Positions 12,241 to 23,490 are shown, counted from the stretch's first letter. The stretch: 64,000 bases of DNA from Meandrina meandrites (GCA_963693305.1 OY855913.1:3592001-3656000); one strand, 5' to 3'. The notes: generated by a model not told the origin, from the sequence alone. Numbers and translations are program-made.

Positions 12241-12507
12241 ATGAAAAGCAAACTCTCACCTCCCCTCATGATGCCTCCTCCACTTGAGAGCAAACGACCA
12301 AATCATCAAAGTGTCCAAGTGCCTCCATCAAAAATGAACGGATCAGATAAACTCACCAGGATTTCTCAGTCGGAATATTGCAGAGGAACATCAGAAACAC
12401 TCAGCTCAGAGCAAGAGTTTCCACAACCCTGCCGGGACGTTGATCGGCTAGATGTATATCTGACCATTTGTTATGTGTGCAGGTGTGTGGGCCATCTCAG
12501 TTCCTGA
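12241..12507 (+). CDS. Unrecognised 88-codon ORF in right arm of the inverted duplication
   Basis: This ATG-started ORF begins MKSKLSPPLMMPPPLESKRP. The opposite arm, read on the minus strand from about 10281, encodes the similar MESKLSPPLIMPPPLGSKRP in the same frame, then hits a stop soon after. An upstream GGTGTGGTATTAT(A/G)ACGTAGTT block is also shared, so a promoter plus first coding exon may have been copied. Apart from a proline-rich start I see no domain. The nucleotide conservation alone could explain the similarity, so coding status is uncertain. Confidence 0.25.
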   Translation: MKSKLSPPLMMPPPLESKRPNHQSVQVPPSKMNGSDKLTRISQSEYCRGTSETLSSEQEFPQPCRDVDRLDVYLTICYVCRCVGHLSS

Positions 12508-12571
12508 AAATAGTCTAAAATATACCAAGTACAGTGTAAAATATAAAATCCAAAAAGAAAAAACTATTAAA

Positions 12572-13022
12572 CAAGCTCATTAGCACAGTTAAATGAAAAA
12601 ATGCCTACTCCAGTTAACCGAAACAAAATGAATGCCCCTGGACCTAACTTATGAAGCTATTAATAGCTCTTAAATGCTAATTATGCAAATATAATACTTA
12701 GACATTAAATGAATATTAACTTTTTTTAGAAAAGTGTGCGATTACAAAACATACATTCTTCTGCACCTTTAGCATGTACTATAAGGGCAATATCTAAAAT
12801 TGCTCTTCATCGAAACCCTTAAGAAAGCAATTTCTTTTTAGCTTCATACTAAGACACTGAGTAGCTTAGTTGGCAAGACCCAAGACCCAAGATCCTAAGG
12901 AACTATTCTACACTTGTGAATTGCTCTTTCGTTAATAAGTAGCTTTCATTTGAAAATAACTTAATTTGCCCATTTTAAACTGAAACCATTAGCAATTGCT
13001 TACTTCTGTGCTAATGAGCTTG
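12572..13022. mobile_element. Candidate MITE with 17-bp terminal inverted repeats
   Basis: CAAGCTCATTAGCACAG at 12572-12588 is exactly inverted at 13006-13022. The 450-bp interior is AT-rich and non-coding. No clear target duplication is visible, so chance or an older palindrome cannot be excluded. Confidence 0.4.
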
Positions 13023-14180
13023 CATTGCACCTTTAAACAAAGAAAACGGAAAAAGAAATAAGAAGTATTTAAAATCGACCATGTAAGAAATTATGTGCTT
13101 GACCGAGAACAAATATCAAAACTGGATTTGAGAAATCCTGGAGATGTATTTTTGAATTAATAATTTCTAAATCAGATAATTGAATTAAATTGGAATAGTC
13201 TTGTAGCTGTAAAGGTGTAGTTTTAAGATGTCTTCTTTGTTTAAAGGTATTAAAAAATATTGCAGCCAACCGATAATGCTATCCGAAAAATATCCCCTGA
13301 AATATATCAACCCGCTCGCCCACATAATAAATGAAAATATTTTCTTGACAAATTTGAACTGAGTTTTCATAAGCAACCGAGTGGCTTCTGTGAAATTAAA
13401 ATTCTCCTGATGTTTTCATTTTTTTTGGATTTAAAATAAATGTTATGGTCTTTAATATAGAACAATATTAAAATTTGATCGTTTTGAATGCACAAAAATG
13501 CCTGTACACCTAAAAGAAAAGCAAAAAAGTCAAGATTTGAAGACTTCAAAAGCAAAATGGGTTTTAAAAATAAAGTAACTTTGTTGCTCCAAGAATAATT
13601 TCAATTTAGTTGTTTTAGGATTCAAAACAATGCAATGGCCTAGAACTTGTGAGAATGCAAGTCTTTGTACCAGTAATCTGTATAAATTAAATATGGTATT
13701 TCCTTGGAATCATTTTGAATTTTGAATTAACATAAATTTTAGTCTTTTTCTTAAACAAAATTTGAGTCTCTGTGGTGTGTACACATGTCTGTACACATGT
13801 AAAAGGAATCTAATGAAATATTTTTTTTTTCAATTAAACAAATTCTATAGAGTTTCAATTAATTCGAAGTCCATGATGATGAATGATGTATTACTAATGC
13901 CAAAATAATTCCCAGTCTGCTAATATGACATAAACAGCTTTGAAGTCAAAATAGAATTCATGGAAAATATGGGACAAAATAAAATCTAAAGATACCTGTA
14001 GAGTTGAATTTGTAAGTAAGCCACTTGTTTGCCTATGAATGGCACACACACCACATACCGGCCAGTGTAATACTCTGTTTATATTAACAGCTACATGTGC
14101 ATCAAAACAATGATACTTTACGAGTTTTAAAATGTCACAATTTAGCCCTTCATAGTTTAACATATGACTGATACACTGCT
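13023..14180. other. Non-coding stretch, nothing recognised
   Basis: AT-rich with stops in all frames. A doubled TGTACACATGT motif near 13778-13800 is the only visible structure. Confidence 0.5.
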
Positions 14181-14189
14181 TGAGTGTTT

Positions 14190-14643
14190 TTTTGGTTGAT
14201 TCATAAACTGATTGTTCCTTGATTGATCAATTTTCTTATTGACTGGTTGGTTGGTTGATTAATTAATTGTTTGATTGACTGACTGATTGATTGATTGATT
14301 GACTGATTGATTGATTGATTGGTTGCTTGATTGATTTAATGACTGATTGATTGATTGATTTATTGGTTGCTTCAATGATCAATTGATTGGTTGGTTGATT
14401 CATCGATTGTTTTGATTGTTTGATTGATTGATTGATTAATTGATTGTTTGTTTCTTTGATTGATCAATTTATTAGTTAATTTGATTGATTACCTTATCAA
14501 CTGATTGATTGATTGCCTAATTGATTGATTGATAATTTGTTGATGGAATGATTGGTTGTTTAATCAAATAATTATTTAAATTATTGATGACTTCATTGAT
14601 TGATTATTGAATTGTTTGTCTGATTGATTGATTGATTGATAAA
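14190..14643. repeat. Degenerate (GATT)n microsatellite
   Basis: About 450 bp of interrupted TTGA/GATT tetranucleotide units, with runs such as TTGATTGATTGATTGACTGA. The interruptions (GGTT, GTTT, AATT) show it is old. Confidence 0.85.
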
Positions 14644-14859
14644 TAAATTGACTAGCTGCTTGTTTTGATTGTTCTGCACATGTAACTTGGTAATAAACAG
14701 TGAATATTATTAGTGTTTCATTGTAGAACAAATGTTTACCATGAGTTACCAGGAAATCTTTGGTCTAATTTGCGCAAAGTAGCATCACCGAGTCGAAATA
14801 GTAGTTTTCTTAAAATGAAGACATGCAGGATAATTATTTTGGTATGTAAATTCATGGTA

Positions 14860-15031
14860 AACACTTGTCAGTGGTCAGCCTTTTGATATGTAATTACTCC
14901 AACATATAAAAAATATTTTACAAGTACAGTTTAGCTTATATAAGTATAAAGTTCTTGATAATCCCTGGCTTGCTGTCCATCTGCTGTCCACAGCCCCTGG
15001 TCCACAGTCCTGTCCTTGGTCATCAGTGCTT
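14860..15031 (-). other. Putative 3' exon of an unrecognised minus-strand transcript
   Basis: On the minus strand a polypyrimidine tract ending TTTTATAG precedes an open frame (SSTDDQGQDCGPGAVDS...) of about 53 codons ending in TGA near 14880. Three exon-like blocks upstream on the same strand make a spliced transcript possible. No domain is recognised. Confidence 0.2.
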
Positions 15032-15171
15032 GATCCTATAAAACCAAGAAAAATACTTAAGTGTCTTTACAATACTTTTATGCAGTACTTAGCATTTAGC
15101 AACGTCGTGCATCCAGCTCAAGATCACAAATCGATTTCCTATCAATCACTACAAGTGGGTAAAGAACAGTA

Positions 15172-15360
15172 CAGTGGCCTTATTGTTAGCACACTGGTTT
15201 CCAACCAGATCAAGCAGTCCAGGTTTTAGCCCTAACCAGGGTCACTACATTGTTTTCATGGGCACGACACCACCCTCTCAGTGCCGCTCCCCACCCAGGT
15301 GTATGAAAAGGAACTGGTCAACTTTAAGTCACACAGGACTGGACCCTTGCCCATTAATAA
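15172..15360 (+). mobile_element. tRNA-derived SINE, 5' part
   Basis: Starts CAGTGGCCTTATTGTTAGCA (A-box-like), followed by a degraded B-box in CCAGGTTTTAGCCCTAACC. It then has CTCTCAGTGCCGCTCCCCAC and CCAGGTGTATGAAAAGG, the body of the SINE family at 3602-3846. It is truncated near 15360; a matching 3' fragment lies about 195 bp further on. Confidence 0.65.
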
Positions 15361-15554
15361 ATTCATGAGCCAAATTTTGAGGGGGGGGGGGGGGGGGGAT
15401 GTTATCTTGTTAAGCTTTTAATCTCTGAATTTTGAACATCGATTCCTCCAAAACTCATCAGGGATATTGTGGGATGGATTTAAATTAAAATTGTTGCTTT
15501 ACTGCCATGGCTTCAAGCAAATTAAGTTAAATTGCAGACAATGTGATTAAATTC

Positions 15555-15655
15555 TCGCTAGTGTCCCATCTAGGGGGAAGTACAATATTCCTAGTCACTT
15601 AATGTTACAGAAACTCCAGGGATAAGATGGGACACCTTGGTCTGCTTTCTCTGTA
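15555..15655 (+). mobile_element. SINE 3' fragment
   Basis: GTGTCCCATCTAGGGGGAAG, then CCTAGTCACTTAATGTTACA and GGGATAAGATGGGACACC look like the 3' body of the coral-type tRNA SINE. Together with 15172-15360 this is probably one copy split by an insertion that includes the poly-G tract at about 15378-15398. Confidence 0.45.
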
Positions 15656-15914
15656 AATTGTGGCTACCGAAAAACAAGCAGACCGGAGTTGATTAGTCCT
15701 CTGCCAACTGTTCATTTGCATAATCCAGCATATAATTATTTGATTTTGTCAGATGTGCAATGACATGTACCTCGATATACATGTCTAAGTGGCATACATG
15801 GGCATACATTTATTCTACTTTTCTTTCACATGCCATATCTCTGATTATTTTTTATATTACACAGCAGGGTAACTATCAATGGCAATATTGAAAACTAAAA
15901 TAAACTCACCATGT

Positions 15915-16014
15915 CCATTGAAGAGGTGTGCTTTCAATCGTCAATGTGGTTTGGTCTGTCCTTAATTGGTCAATCCATCCTGTGCTGATCGGGAAATTGT
16001 ACAGGTTCTAAAAG
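15915..16014 (-). other. Exon-like segment A (minus strand)
   Basis: Read on the minus strand, TTTTGTCTTTTAG precedes about 100 bases that end ATG followed by the donor GTGAGTTT. One frame is open (NLYNFPISTGWIDQLRTDQT...). It resembles segments at 20696-20783 and 21793-21885, which share the ATG/GTGAGT end. It is a possible duplicated exon of an unrecognised transcript. Confidence 0.3.
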
Positions 16015-16104
16015 ACAAAAGAGGCAGTCTTTATTCAAGAGTTTAACCACATTTATGACATGAATGTTGTATTTAGAAGTAGCCCAATAGCTTGTGTTAA
16101 ACTC

Positions 16105-16262
16105 TTGATCTAGATGTCGGGGATTTCAATTCTCAAGGCGATTGCCCATGTGGCATGTTTTGGGGTATGGCCCAGATTCACTGTGCCCCTTACTACCCAG
16201 GTGTGTACCAGAATAATTTATACCAGTTGGACAACCCCAAAAATCTAAGAGGTAACCTAAAA
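16105..16262 (+). mobile_element. Degraded SINE fragment
   Basis: It contains a GTCGGGGATTTCAATTCTCA segment, ATTGCCCATGTGGCATG, CACTGTGCCCCTTACTACCC and CAGGTGTGTACCAGAATAA. Their order matches the SINE body. A similar start (GATGTTGAGGATTTAACATT) occurs near 21162, in the block beyond the minisatellite. Confidence 0.4.
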
Positions 16263-16654
16263 TGATTCCATACAATCAATGGAAATGAAGAGGGGGAGGA
16301 AGGGAGTAGTGAATAAGGGTATGCAAATGTGCTGATCCACTTGCTACTTTTTGGCCAAATCTGCAAGTTCACTGCTATTTTGGATCAATCTTGATGAAAG
16401 CTTTAAAAGATGTAGTTGCATGCCACAGGTATGACAAATGGTGAAAACACTGTTTCAATCTGTAAGGAACCCTGGCATTGACAAACTCACACATTCAAGT
16501 GAACCCAATTTTCCTTGAAAATACATTCAATGTATATTTATAAACTTTTTAGTCTTGAAGATCTACATCAGTCTTAATAAAGGCCTCAATGTCCAGAACA
16601 CTGCAGATAGGCAAAAAAACATTTCATGCCAGATATCTGAAAAGGTTTTGGGTG

Positions 16655-19600
16655 AAAGTCCAGTTTAGGGTAGAAGACCAGTTTTCAGCAGAAGACCATT
16701 TTCGGAGGACGTGCAGTTTAGGGTGGAAGTCCAGTTTTTAGCAGAGGCTCAGTTTTGGGTAAAAGACCAGTTTTCAGTTGAAGAAAGGTTTTAGGTGGAA
16801 ACCCATTTTCAGCCAAAGACCAGTATGGGCAGGAACTCCAGTTTTTGGAGGAAGCCCAGTTTTGAATTTGGTGAAGTCCAGCTATCGGTGGAGGATCAGT
16901 TTCCAGCAGAAGTCCAGTTTCAGTGGTAGTCCAGTTTTCAGGGGAATACCAGTTTTCGATAGAAGTCCAGTTTTGCATGGAAAACCACTTTCAGCAGAAG
17001 TTTAGTTTTCTGCAAAAGTCCAGTTCAGGATAGAAGTCTAATATTTTTGATGGAAGGCCAGTTTTTGATGGAAGTCCAGTTTTCACTTAGAAGTTCACTT
17101 TTGGGCAGAACACCACTTTTCAGCCAATGATCAGCTTGGACGGAAGTCCAGTTTTAGGCGGAAGTACAGTTTTGACGGAAGCAGGGAATGTCAAGTTTTG
17201 GGTGGAAATCCAGTTTTTGGCAGAAGCCTAGTGTCCAGTGGAAGACAACTTGTGGGCAGAAGTGCAGTTTTCAACAGAAGTCCAGTTTAGGGCAGAAGTT
17301 GGTTTTCTGTGGAAAAGCACTTTTCAGCTAAGGTCCAGTTTCCTGCAGCAGACCAGTTTTTGGCAGAAGTGTAATTTTTGGTGGAAGTGCAGCTTTTGGC
17401 AGAAGACCAGTTTGCAGTAGAAGTCCACTTTTGTTGGTAGAAGTCCAGTTTTCTGGCAGAGGAACAGTTGTCGGCAAAAGTCCAGTTTTTGGTGAAAGTG
17501 CACTATTGGGTGGAAGGAAGTCCAGTTTTCTACAGAAGTACAGTTTTGGGTGGAAGTCCACTTTTCGGCGGAAGACCAGTTTTCGGTGGAAGACCAGTTG
17601 TCCTGAAGTAGAAGACCAGTGTTTGGTGGAAGTCCCATTTTCAGCAGAAGATCAGTGTTTGGTGGAAGACCAGTTTTTGGCAGAAGTGTATTTTTGAGTA
17701 GAAGTCCACTTTTCGGCAGAAGTGCACCTTTGGGCAGAAGTCCACCACTACGTGGAAGACCAGTTTTCGGTGAAAGTCCAGCTTTTGGTGGAAGACCCAT
17801 GTTCAGCGGAAGACCAGTTTTCAGCAGAAGACCAGTGTTTGAAGACTAGTAGTCCAGTTTAGGGTAGAAGTTAGATTGGGTGGAAGTCCAGTTTTTGGCA
17901 GAAGTCAAGTTTTGCAAGGCAGACCAGTTTTCAGCATAAGTCCAGTTTTAGGTACAAGTCCAGTTTAGAGTAGAAGTTCAGTTTTCAGTGGAAGACCACT
18001 TTTTGGCAGAATTGCACTTTGCCTGGAAGTCCAGTTTCCAGTAGAAGTTTAGTTTTCGGTGGAAGTGTACTTTTGAGCTGAAGCCCTGTTGTTGGCAGAA
18101 GTCCAGTTTTGGGAAGAAGTCTAGTCGTCAGTGGAAGTCAAGTTTAGGGCAGAAGTTCAGATTTCAGTGGACGACTACTTTTTGGCAGAAGTACAGTTTG
18201 AGCGGAAGTCCAGTTTCCAACAAAGGTCTAGTTTCGGCGGAAGTCAGGTTTTAGGTGGAACTGCAGTATTTGGTGGAAGTCCACTTTTTGGTGGAAGACC
18301 AGTTTTTGGTGGAGGACCAGTGTTTGGTGGAAGACCAGTGTTTAGTGGAAATCCACTGTTGGCTAAAGTCCAGTTTTCAGCGGAAGATCAGTGTTCAGTG
18401 GAAGAACAGTTTGCAGCAGAAGTGTATTTTTGACCAGAAGTCCAGTTTTCGGTGGAAGTGCACTTCTGGGCAGAAGTCCACTCCTCCGTGAAAGACCAGT
18501 TTTTGGCGAAAGTCCAGCTGTCAGTCGAAGGCCCATTATGTATTATTTTATTATTTATTATTATTTATTCAGCAGAAGACCAGTTTTCAGCAGAAGACCA
18601 GTGTTGGGCAGAAGTCCAGTTTTGGGCAGAAGTCTAGTCGTCCAATTTAGGGCAGAAGTTAGTTTGGGTGGAATTCCAGTTTTGCATGGCAGACCAGATT
18701 TCGGCATAAGTCCAGTTTTAGGCAGAGGTCTAGTTGTCGGTGCAAGTCCAGTTTAGGGTAGAAGTTCAGTTTTTGGTGGAAGACCGCTTTTGGGCAGAAG
18801 CCCAGTTTTAGGTGGAAGTGCAGTATTTGGTGGACGTCCACTTCTCGGTGGAAGACCAGTTTTTGGCAGAAGACCAGTGTTTGGTTGAAGACCAGTGCAA
18901 AGTGCACTTCCAGGCAAAGTGCACTTTGCCTGGAAGTCCAGCTTTGGGTGGAAGTGCACTTTTGGGCTGAAGTGCAGTTTTTGGCAGAAGTGCAGTTTTC
19001 GGTGGAAATGCAGTTTTGGGTGGAAGTCCAGTTTTGCATCAAAGTCCACTAGTTGGTGGGAGACAAGTTTTCAGTGGAAGTCCAGTTTTTGGCGGAAGAT
19101 CAGTGTTCGGTGGAAGACCAGTTTTCGGCAAAAGTTTACTTTTGAAGGAAGTCCAGTTTTTGGTGGAAGACCAGAGTGTTCTGCAGGAAACCGGTTTTGG
19201 GAAAAGGTCTAGTTGTCAGTGGAAGTCGAGTTTTGGGTGGAAGTCCAGTTTTTGGCAGAAGACCAGTGTTCCACAGGAAACCAGTTTTTGGCAGAAGTCC
19301 AGTTTTGGGAATTAAAGAAGTCTAGTTGTCAGTGGAAGTCGGGTTTATGGTGGAAATGCAGTTTTGGGTGGAAGTCCAGTTTTTGGCAGAAGACCAGTGT
19401 TCTGCAGGAAACTAGTTTTTGGCAGAAGTCCAGTTTTGGGAATTAAAGAAGTCTAGTTGTCAGTGGAAGTCAGGTTTATGGCAGAAGTTCAGTTTTCAGT
19501 GGAAGACCACTTTTCTGCAGAAGTACACTTTGAGCAGAAGTCCAGTTTCCAACAGAGGTCTAGTTTTGGTGGAAATCCAGTTTTGGTGGAATTCAAGCTT

Positions 19601-20525
19601 TGGGCAGAAGTGCACTTTCAGGCAGAACTCCAGTTTTAGTCATAAGTGTAGTTCTCAGCAGAAGTGTAGTTTTTTCCACTTTTTGGCTTAAGTTTTGCAG
19701 TGACCAGTGTACAGCAGAAAGACCAGTGTTCGGTGAAAAGTCCACTTTTGGGCAGAAGTCTAATTGTCGGTAGAAGTCCAGCTTAGGGTAGCTGTCCAGT
19801 TTTCAGTGGAAGGCCATTTCTCAGCAGAAGTGCACTTTGAGTTTAAGTCCAGTTTTTGGCAGAAGTCTAGTTTACAGCGGAAGGGCACTTTTGGGTAAAA
19901 GTGTAGTTTTCTGAAGACGTGCAGTTTTGGGTGGAAGTCCAGTTTCTGGCTGATGTCCAGTTTTGCACAAAGGTCTACTCTTTGGGGGAAGACCAGGTTT
20001 TAGTGGAAGACCAGTGTTTGGCAGTCTAGTTGTCGGTGGAAGTCCAGTTTATGGCAGAACTTCAGTTTTAGTGGAAGACAACTTTTCGACAGAAATGGGC
20101 TGGAAGTTCACCTTTTGGTGAAAATTTAGTTTTTGGCAGAAGTGCATTTTTGGGTGGAGATCCAGTTTTGCTTGGAGGTCACTCTTCTGTGTAAGACCAG
20201 TTTTGGGCATGACTCCATTTTTGGTTGAAGTCCAGTTTACGGCCTAAGACCAGTGTTTGGTGGAAGACCAGTTTTGGGCAGAAGTTTTGTTATCAGTGGA
20301 AGTCCAGTTTATGGGAGAAGGATGACCACTTTTCAACTGAAATGTGTTTTTGAGCAGGATTCCAGTTTTTGGGAGAAGACCACTTTTCAACAATAGTGCA
20401 GTTTTGGGCTGAAGTCCAGTTTCCGGCAGAAGTCTAGTTTTTGATGGAAGTCTGGTTTTGGGTAGAAGACCACTTTTCAGCAGAAGTGCAGTTTTGGGCA
20501 GATGTCCAGTTTTTAGCAGAAGTCC
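16655..20525. repeat. 18-bp minisatellite array, about 3.9 kb
   Basis: The unit is close to GGTGGAAGTCCAGTTTTT, with variants GCAGAAGACCAGTTTTCG and GCAGAAGTGCAGTTTTGG. That gives about 200 units. Because 18 is a multiple of three, every frame without a chance stop stays open and encodes six-residue repeats on both strands (VEDQFL, GGRPVF, WKSSFG; PKTGLL on the minus strand). These peptides are by-products. Higher-order similarity is visible, for example between the blocks at 19195-19320 and 19325-19445. A short AT-rich insert (about 18538-18570) interrupts the array. Minus-strand exon-like segments lie on both sides, so the array may be intronic. Confidence 0.9.
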
Positions 20526-20695
20526 TATCTTTTTCTCCTTCCAAGCAATTTTTGTTTTGATTTTGTAACTTAAAATGGAAAAACGACGATTTATTTCCCT
20601 ACTGAGCCAAGCCATATAATCACACACTAAATTCTGCACAATGAGGATACGCAGTGCAGTACTAAGGTATCACTTTAACTGAAAAAAGACTCACC

Positions 20696-20783
20696 ATTTA
20701 CATCCGGTTTTACTCCTCCATGTGGTTTAGTCTACATGTAAAGCATCTTGCTTGTCTTCCACTTTATCAGGAATAAAGGTCCT
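20696..20783 (-). other. Exon-like segment B (minus strand)
   Basis: On the minus strand CTTTTATCTTTTAG precedes GACCTTTATTCC..., ending ATG then GTGAGTC. It is similar in flanks and layout to segment A on the other side of the minisatellite (AAAAGA(C/T)AAAAGA, CCACATGG/CCACATTG, AAATG/ACATG donor). All frames contain stops, so if transcribed it would be untranslated or decayed. Confidence 0.25.
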
Positions 20784-21792
20784 AAAAGATAAAAGACAGT
20801 CTTGGTTCATATTGCAAATAATTATTATTTTATTAAGCATTTAATGTACAAATTCAAGTTACATAATAATAATATTATTATGAGAGTGGCATAAAAGCTG
20901 TGGACGCTGGATCCATAATCAAGGACAAATTATTAAAATAGTACTGTCAAGACACTCCCAGGATAAAAACCTGTTCCCAAAAGCATGAATTCTCTCATCC
21001 CCTCTCCTTTGTGATATCCTTGTCTGCCAATATTGTGAAGGGGGCTGGGGTTTGACAAAAAGATGACTGGTTTTTCTTTTCATTTATGAAGTATGGCTTG
21101 CTGTTAGAGATCATCCATTCTGCTAAAATTTCTTGAATATTTATTACCCCCTGATTGCAGATGTTGAGGATTTAACATTCAAGGCACTTGCCCCAGTACT
21201 AGACCAGCACTAATGCAGGGTCTTCAAATACAGTCATGTAACTGAGGACAATGGGATGCCTTTGCAAATGGTTAGATGTTCTAGTCTTCTCGGATCAGGA
21301 CAATAAGCTGCAAGTCCCGCCTCCTGCATCTTCACTGTTATGGTGAAGATGGAACACAGCCCCAAATGCTGGCACTTTCCACATCTCAACCATGACCACC
21401 CTTAATAACTTCAATCAACAAATTATCTTCCTTTCAAAAACTCTTCAAATAAAAGACTCATGAAATTGCGCTGAACATATATGAAGTTTTTTATTTAGAC
21501 TAGTGATGTGTGATGAAAACCAAAGCTAACATTCTAGCAAAAGAATGTGAACCGATCAAAACGTAAAGCAGATACAAGTGTAGAATGAAGTGCTAGAAAA
21601 TGAGTGCGAGTGCATAAGAAATTAGTTTTGGTTTCACATCTGACAAGTTTGTCATTGACAAGTTTTTTAAATCAATCACTTATTTAGCACAGTAATGCAA
21701 AACCAAAGCAAATGTGAATTACATTTTACTTTCAATGTGGCAACATCAGTAAAAATTGCTCAATCATTAAAATAAAACTTTACAGATTACTC

Positions 21793-21885
21793 ACCATGAC
21801 ATTTGCATTCTTTGGTCTCTGATTGATCCACATCTCATCTGGCTGTACCAAATCCTTATTTGACATACATGTATGCATCAGGTTT
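21793..21885 (-). other. Exon-like segment C (minus strand)
   Basis: On the minus strand ACTTTATAG precedes about 92 bases ending GTCATG and the donor GTGAGTAATC. One frame is open (ENLMHTCMSNKDLVQPDEMW...). Its end resembles segments A and B. No domain is recognised. Confidence 0.25.
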
Positions 21886-22062
21886 TCCTATAAAGTGACA
21901 GAGGGTTTGTCCATTTGGCTTGGTTTGACATTTCTCAGGTTAGGCTTGGCTAAATCTATAGATTTAAAAGTACCATATTTTCTCGATTTAACACCGGGTA
22001 CCAAATTAATGCCAGGTCTCCAAGGTGGAGCTCAAAATAGGCCTCTCAGGTATTTATGTAAT

Positions 22063-22160
22063 GTTTAATAAATGAGCAGCAGTGTTTTATCAAGTTCAAA
22101 ACACGAGGTGCAGCCGAGTGTCTTAGACTTGATAAAACACAAACTGCGAATTTATTGAAC
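22063..22160. repeat. 98-bp hairpin, MITE-like
   Basis: GTTTAATAAAT and AGTGTTTTATCAAG at the left pair with CTTGATAAAACAC and AATTTATTGAAC at the right. The loop contains ACACGAGGTGCAGCCGAGTGT, itself partly self-complementary. Confidence 0.65.
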
Positions 22161-22325
22161 GACTTCAAAATCTTCTGATGTAGATCAACTCATTCTTGCA
22201 CTAATGTTTAGATTTGGGTTATTTTGGCCTAGAAAATTGGACGTAAAATTTAGCCGTGTCTTTATCAGATATAAAGACACTCTTTAACTCTTTCGAGAAA
22301 TCGGGATTCTACTGGGATATTTGAA

Positions 22326-22580
22326 AACACTAGCGCTATTCAAGGACTGCTCTTAATATTGGACTCTCATGCTTAAATGCAATTGCTTTCTCTCGATAAG
22401 ATAAAATGTAAATAACAGACCCCTATTTTAATTTCTATTCGATTGCTTAACCCTTGCTTCAGATGAAAACACTCTAAGTTACTCCATAATTATCTGTATC
22501 AAAAATATATCAATGAACATTAATTTAGTGCCTTATTGTTCTACAAATCATCATTCATTGATGCTGAAGTTAATCAAAAG
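22326..22580. repeat. Homolog of the 3' flank of GPCR copies 3 and 4
   Basis: The order AACACTAG, GCTCTTAATATTGGACTCT, AATTGCTTTCTCTCGATAAG and GATAAAATGTAAAT matches 34677-34885 and 38278-38500. It marks the ancient downstream flank of the first GPCR unit, separated from its gene by 1.6 kb of extra DNA. Confidence 0.6.
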
Positions 22581-23120
22581 GCCCTATTGGGCCACGACTG
22601 TTTTTTTAAGCGATGACGTCATCGTTTAAATAATGTGTTCGTGCGAGTTCTTGTCGCTTTTATTTAACAAGTGACGAATTAAGTCTCGATTCCTGGCGCA
22701 GACCAGAAGGATCGCGGCCTCTGGGAACGTTTTATTGCACGGAGGCACAAGGTCGACACGAGGTGATAAAGTGAAAAGCGATACACGGTACGAAGCTGTC
22801 TCGTTTGACTCTCTTTTCGGTAGAATCTCAAGGATTGTAAAGGTTGAAATATTTAGTGTGATTTCTAGAACGCGAAATCGATTGTACACCCACACTGAAA
22901 CATGTTGATGACTACTTCGGAGCAGGTAGGTGCATGAACTTTAATACGAGAGAACTTTACGAGCGAACTCTTAAGCTTCCGAGTGAAACCTTTATCAGAA
23001 GCCTAGATTTTATAGTGAGCTATCTATATAATGGAGTTTGAAACGCTAAGAGAATCATCAATACTTGCGGGAACTGACGCTGTTTAGCACTCAAGCATTG
23101 CGAAAAACTGGACTACAGAC

Positions 23121-23490
23121 ATGCAGAGTTTTCCTTATCAACACAAGAATCTTCTCGAAGATGTAATGGACACCATATTTAAGCTTAGTTGCGCTCTAAA
23201 AGAAGAAACGAAAAACGAAATGAGTACTTCAAGCAGCTTTTGGGTAACTATATTGTCTTTCAATTTTTGCTTTTTCTTTTTTTGTTTCATTGGGTTTATC
23301 TTGCTTTGTTTTTATCGTTTCAATTATTGTAACAGCATATGCTCTTGTCCAGCACTTCATTTCGTATGTAGATGGCTATGTAGAGAATGTTGACAGCTAT
23401 TTACTCAACCGGAAATGTAAACAATTATTCAGTGGTGACAATAAAAGCGAGAAAAGACATGAGATCTCGCAATGCGAAGTATGTTAACTA
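23121..23490 (+). CDS. Possible small two-exon gene, unrecognised
   Basis: An ATG frame at 23121 encodes MQSFPYQHKNLLEDVMDTIF and then a helical KLSCALKEETKNEM segment. A donor-like GTAACT at 23242 and an acceptor-like GTCCAG ending at 23351 would join it in phase to HFISYVDGYVENVDSYLLNR..., ending EISQCEVC and stop at about 23487. The putative intron is very T-rich. Read without splicing, the ORF instead runs through a hydrophobic Phe-rich stretch to 23393. No family is recognised and the gene may be spurious. It lies in the 1.6-kb block missing from the other GPCR units. Confidence 0.2.

Larger units (their letters stand above)
10061..12453. repeat. 2.4-kb inverted duplication with diverged arms
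   Basis: Sequence at about 10061-10620 is repeated in inverted orientation at about 11950-12453. Shared anchors on the strand of the right arm include GATCGGCTAGAT at the outer end, GGATCAGATAAAC, CAAACTCTCACCTCCCCTCA and GGTGTGGTATTAT. Inner parts match more weakly (ATGTATCT followed by GGAAATC or GAAATT). The spacer contains three further hairpins. It may be a decayed foldback transposon or an inverted duplication of a gene's 5' end. Confidence 0.65.

Noticed and set aside
16718..20639. Many ORFs of 60-160 codons on both strands with collagen- or silk-like periodic peptides
   Set aside because: They follow directly from the 18-bp minisatellite, occur in all frames and are broken by stops. 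No single frame is continuous.
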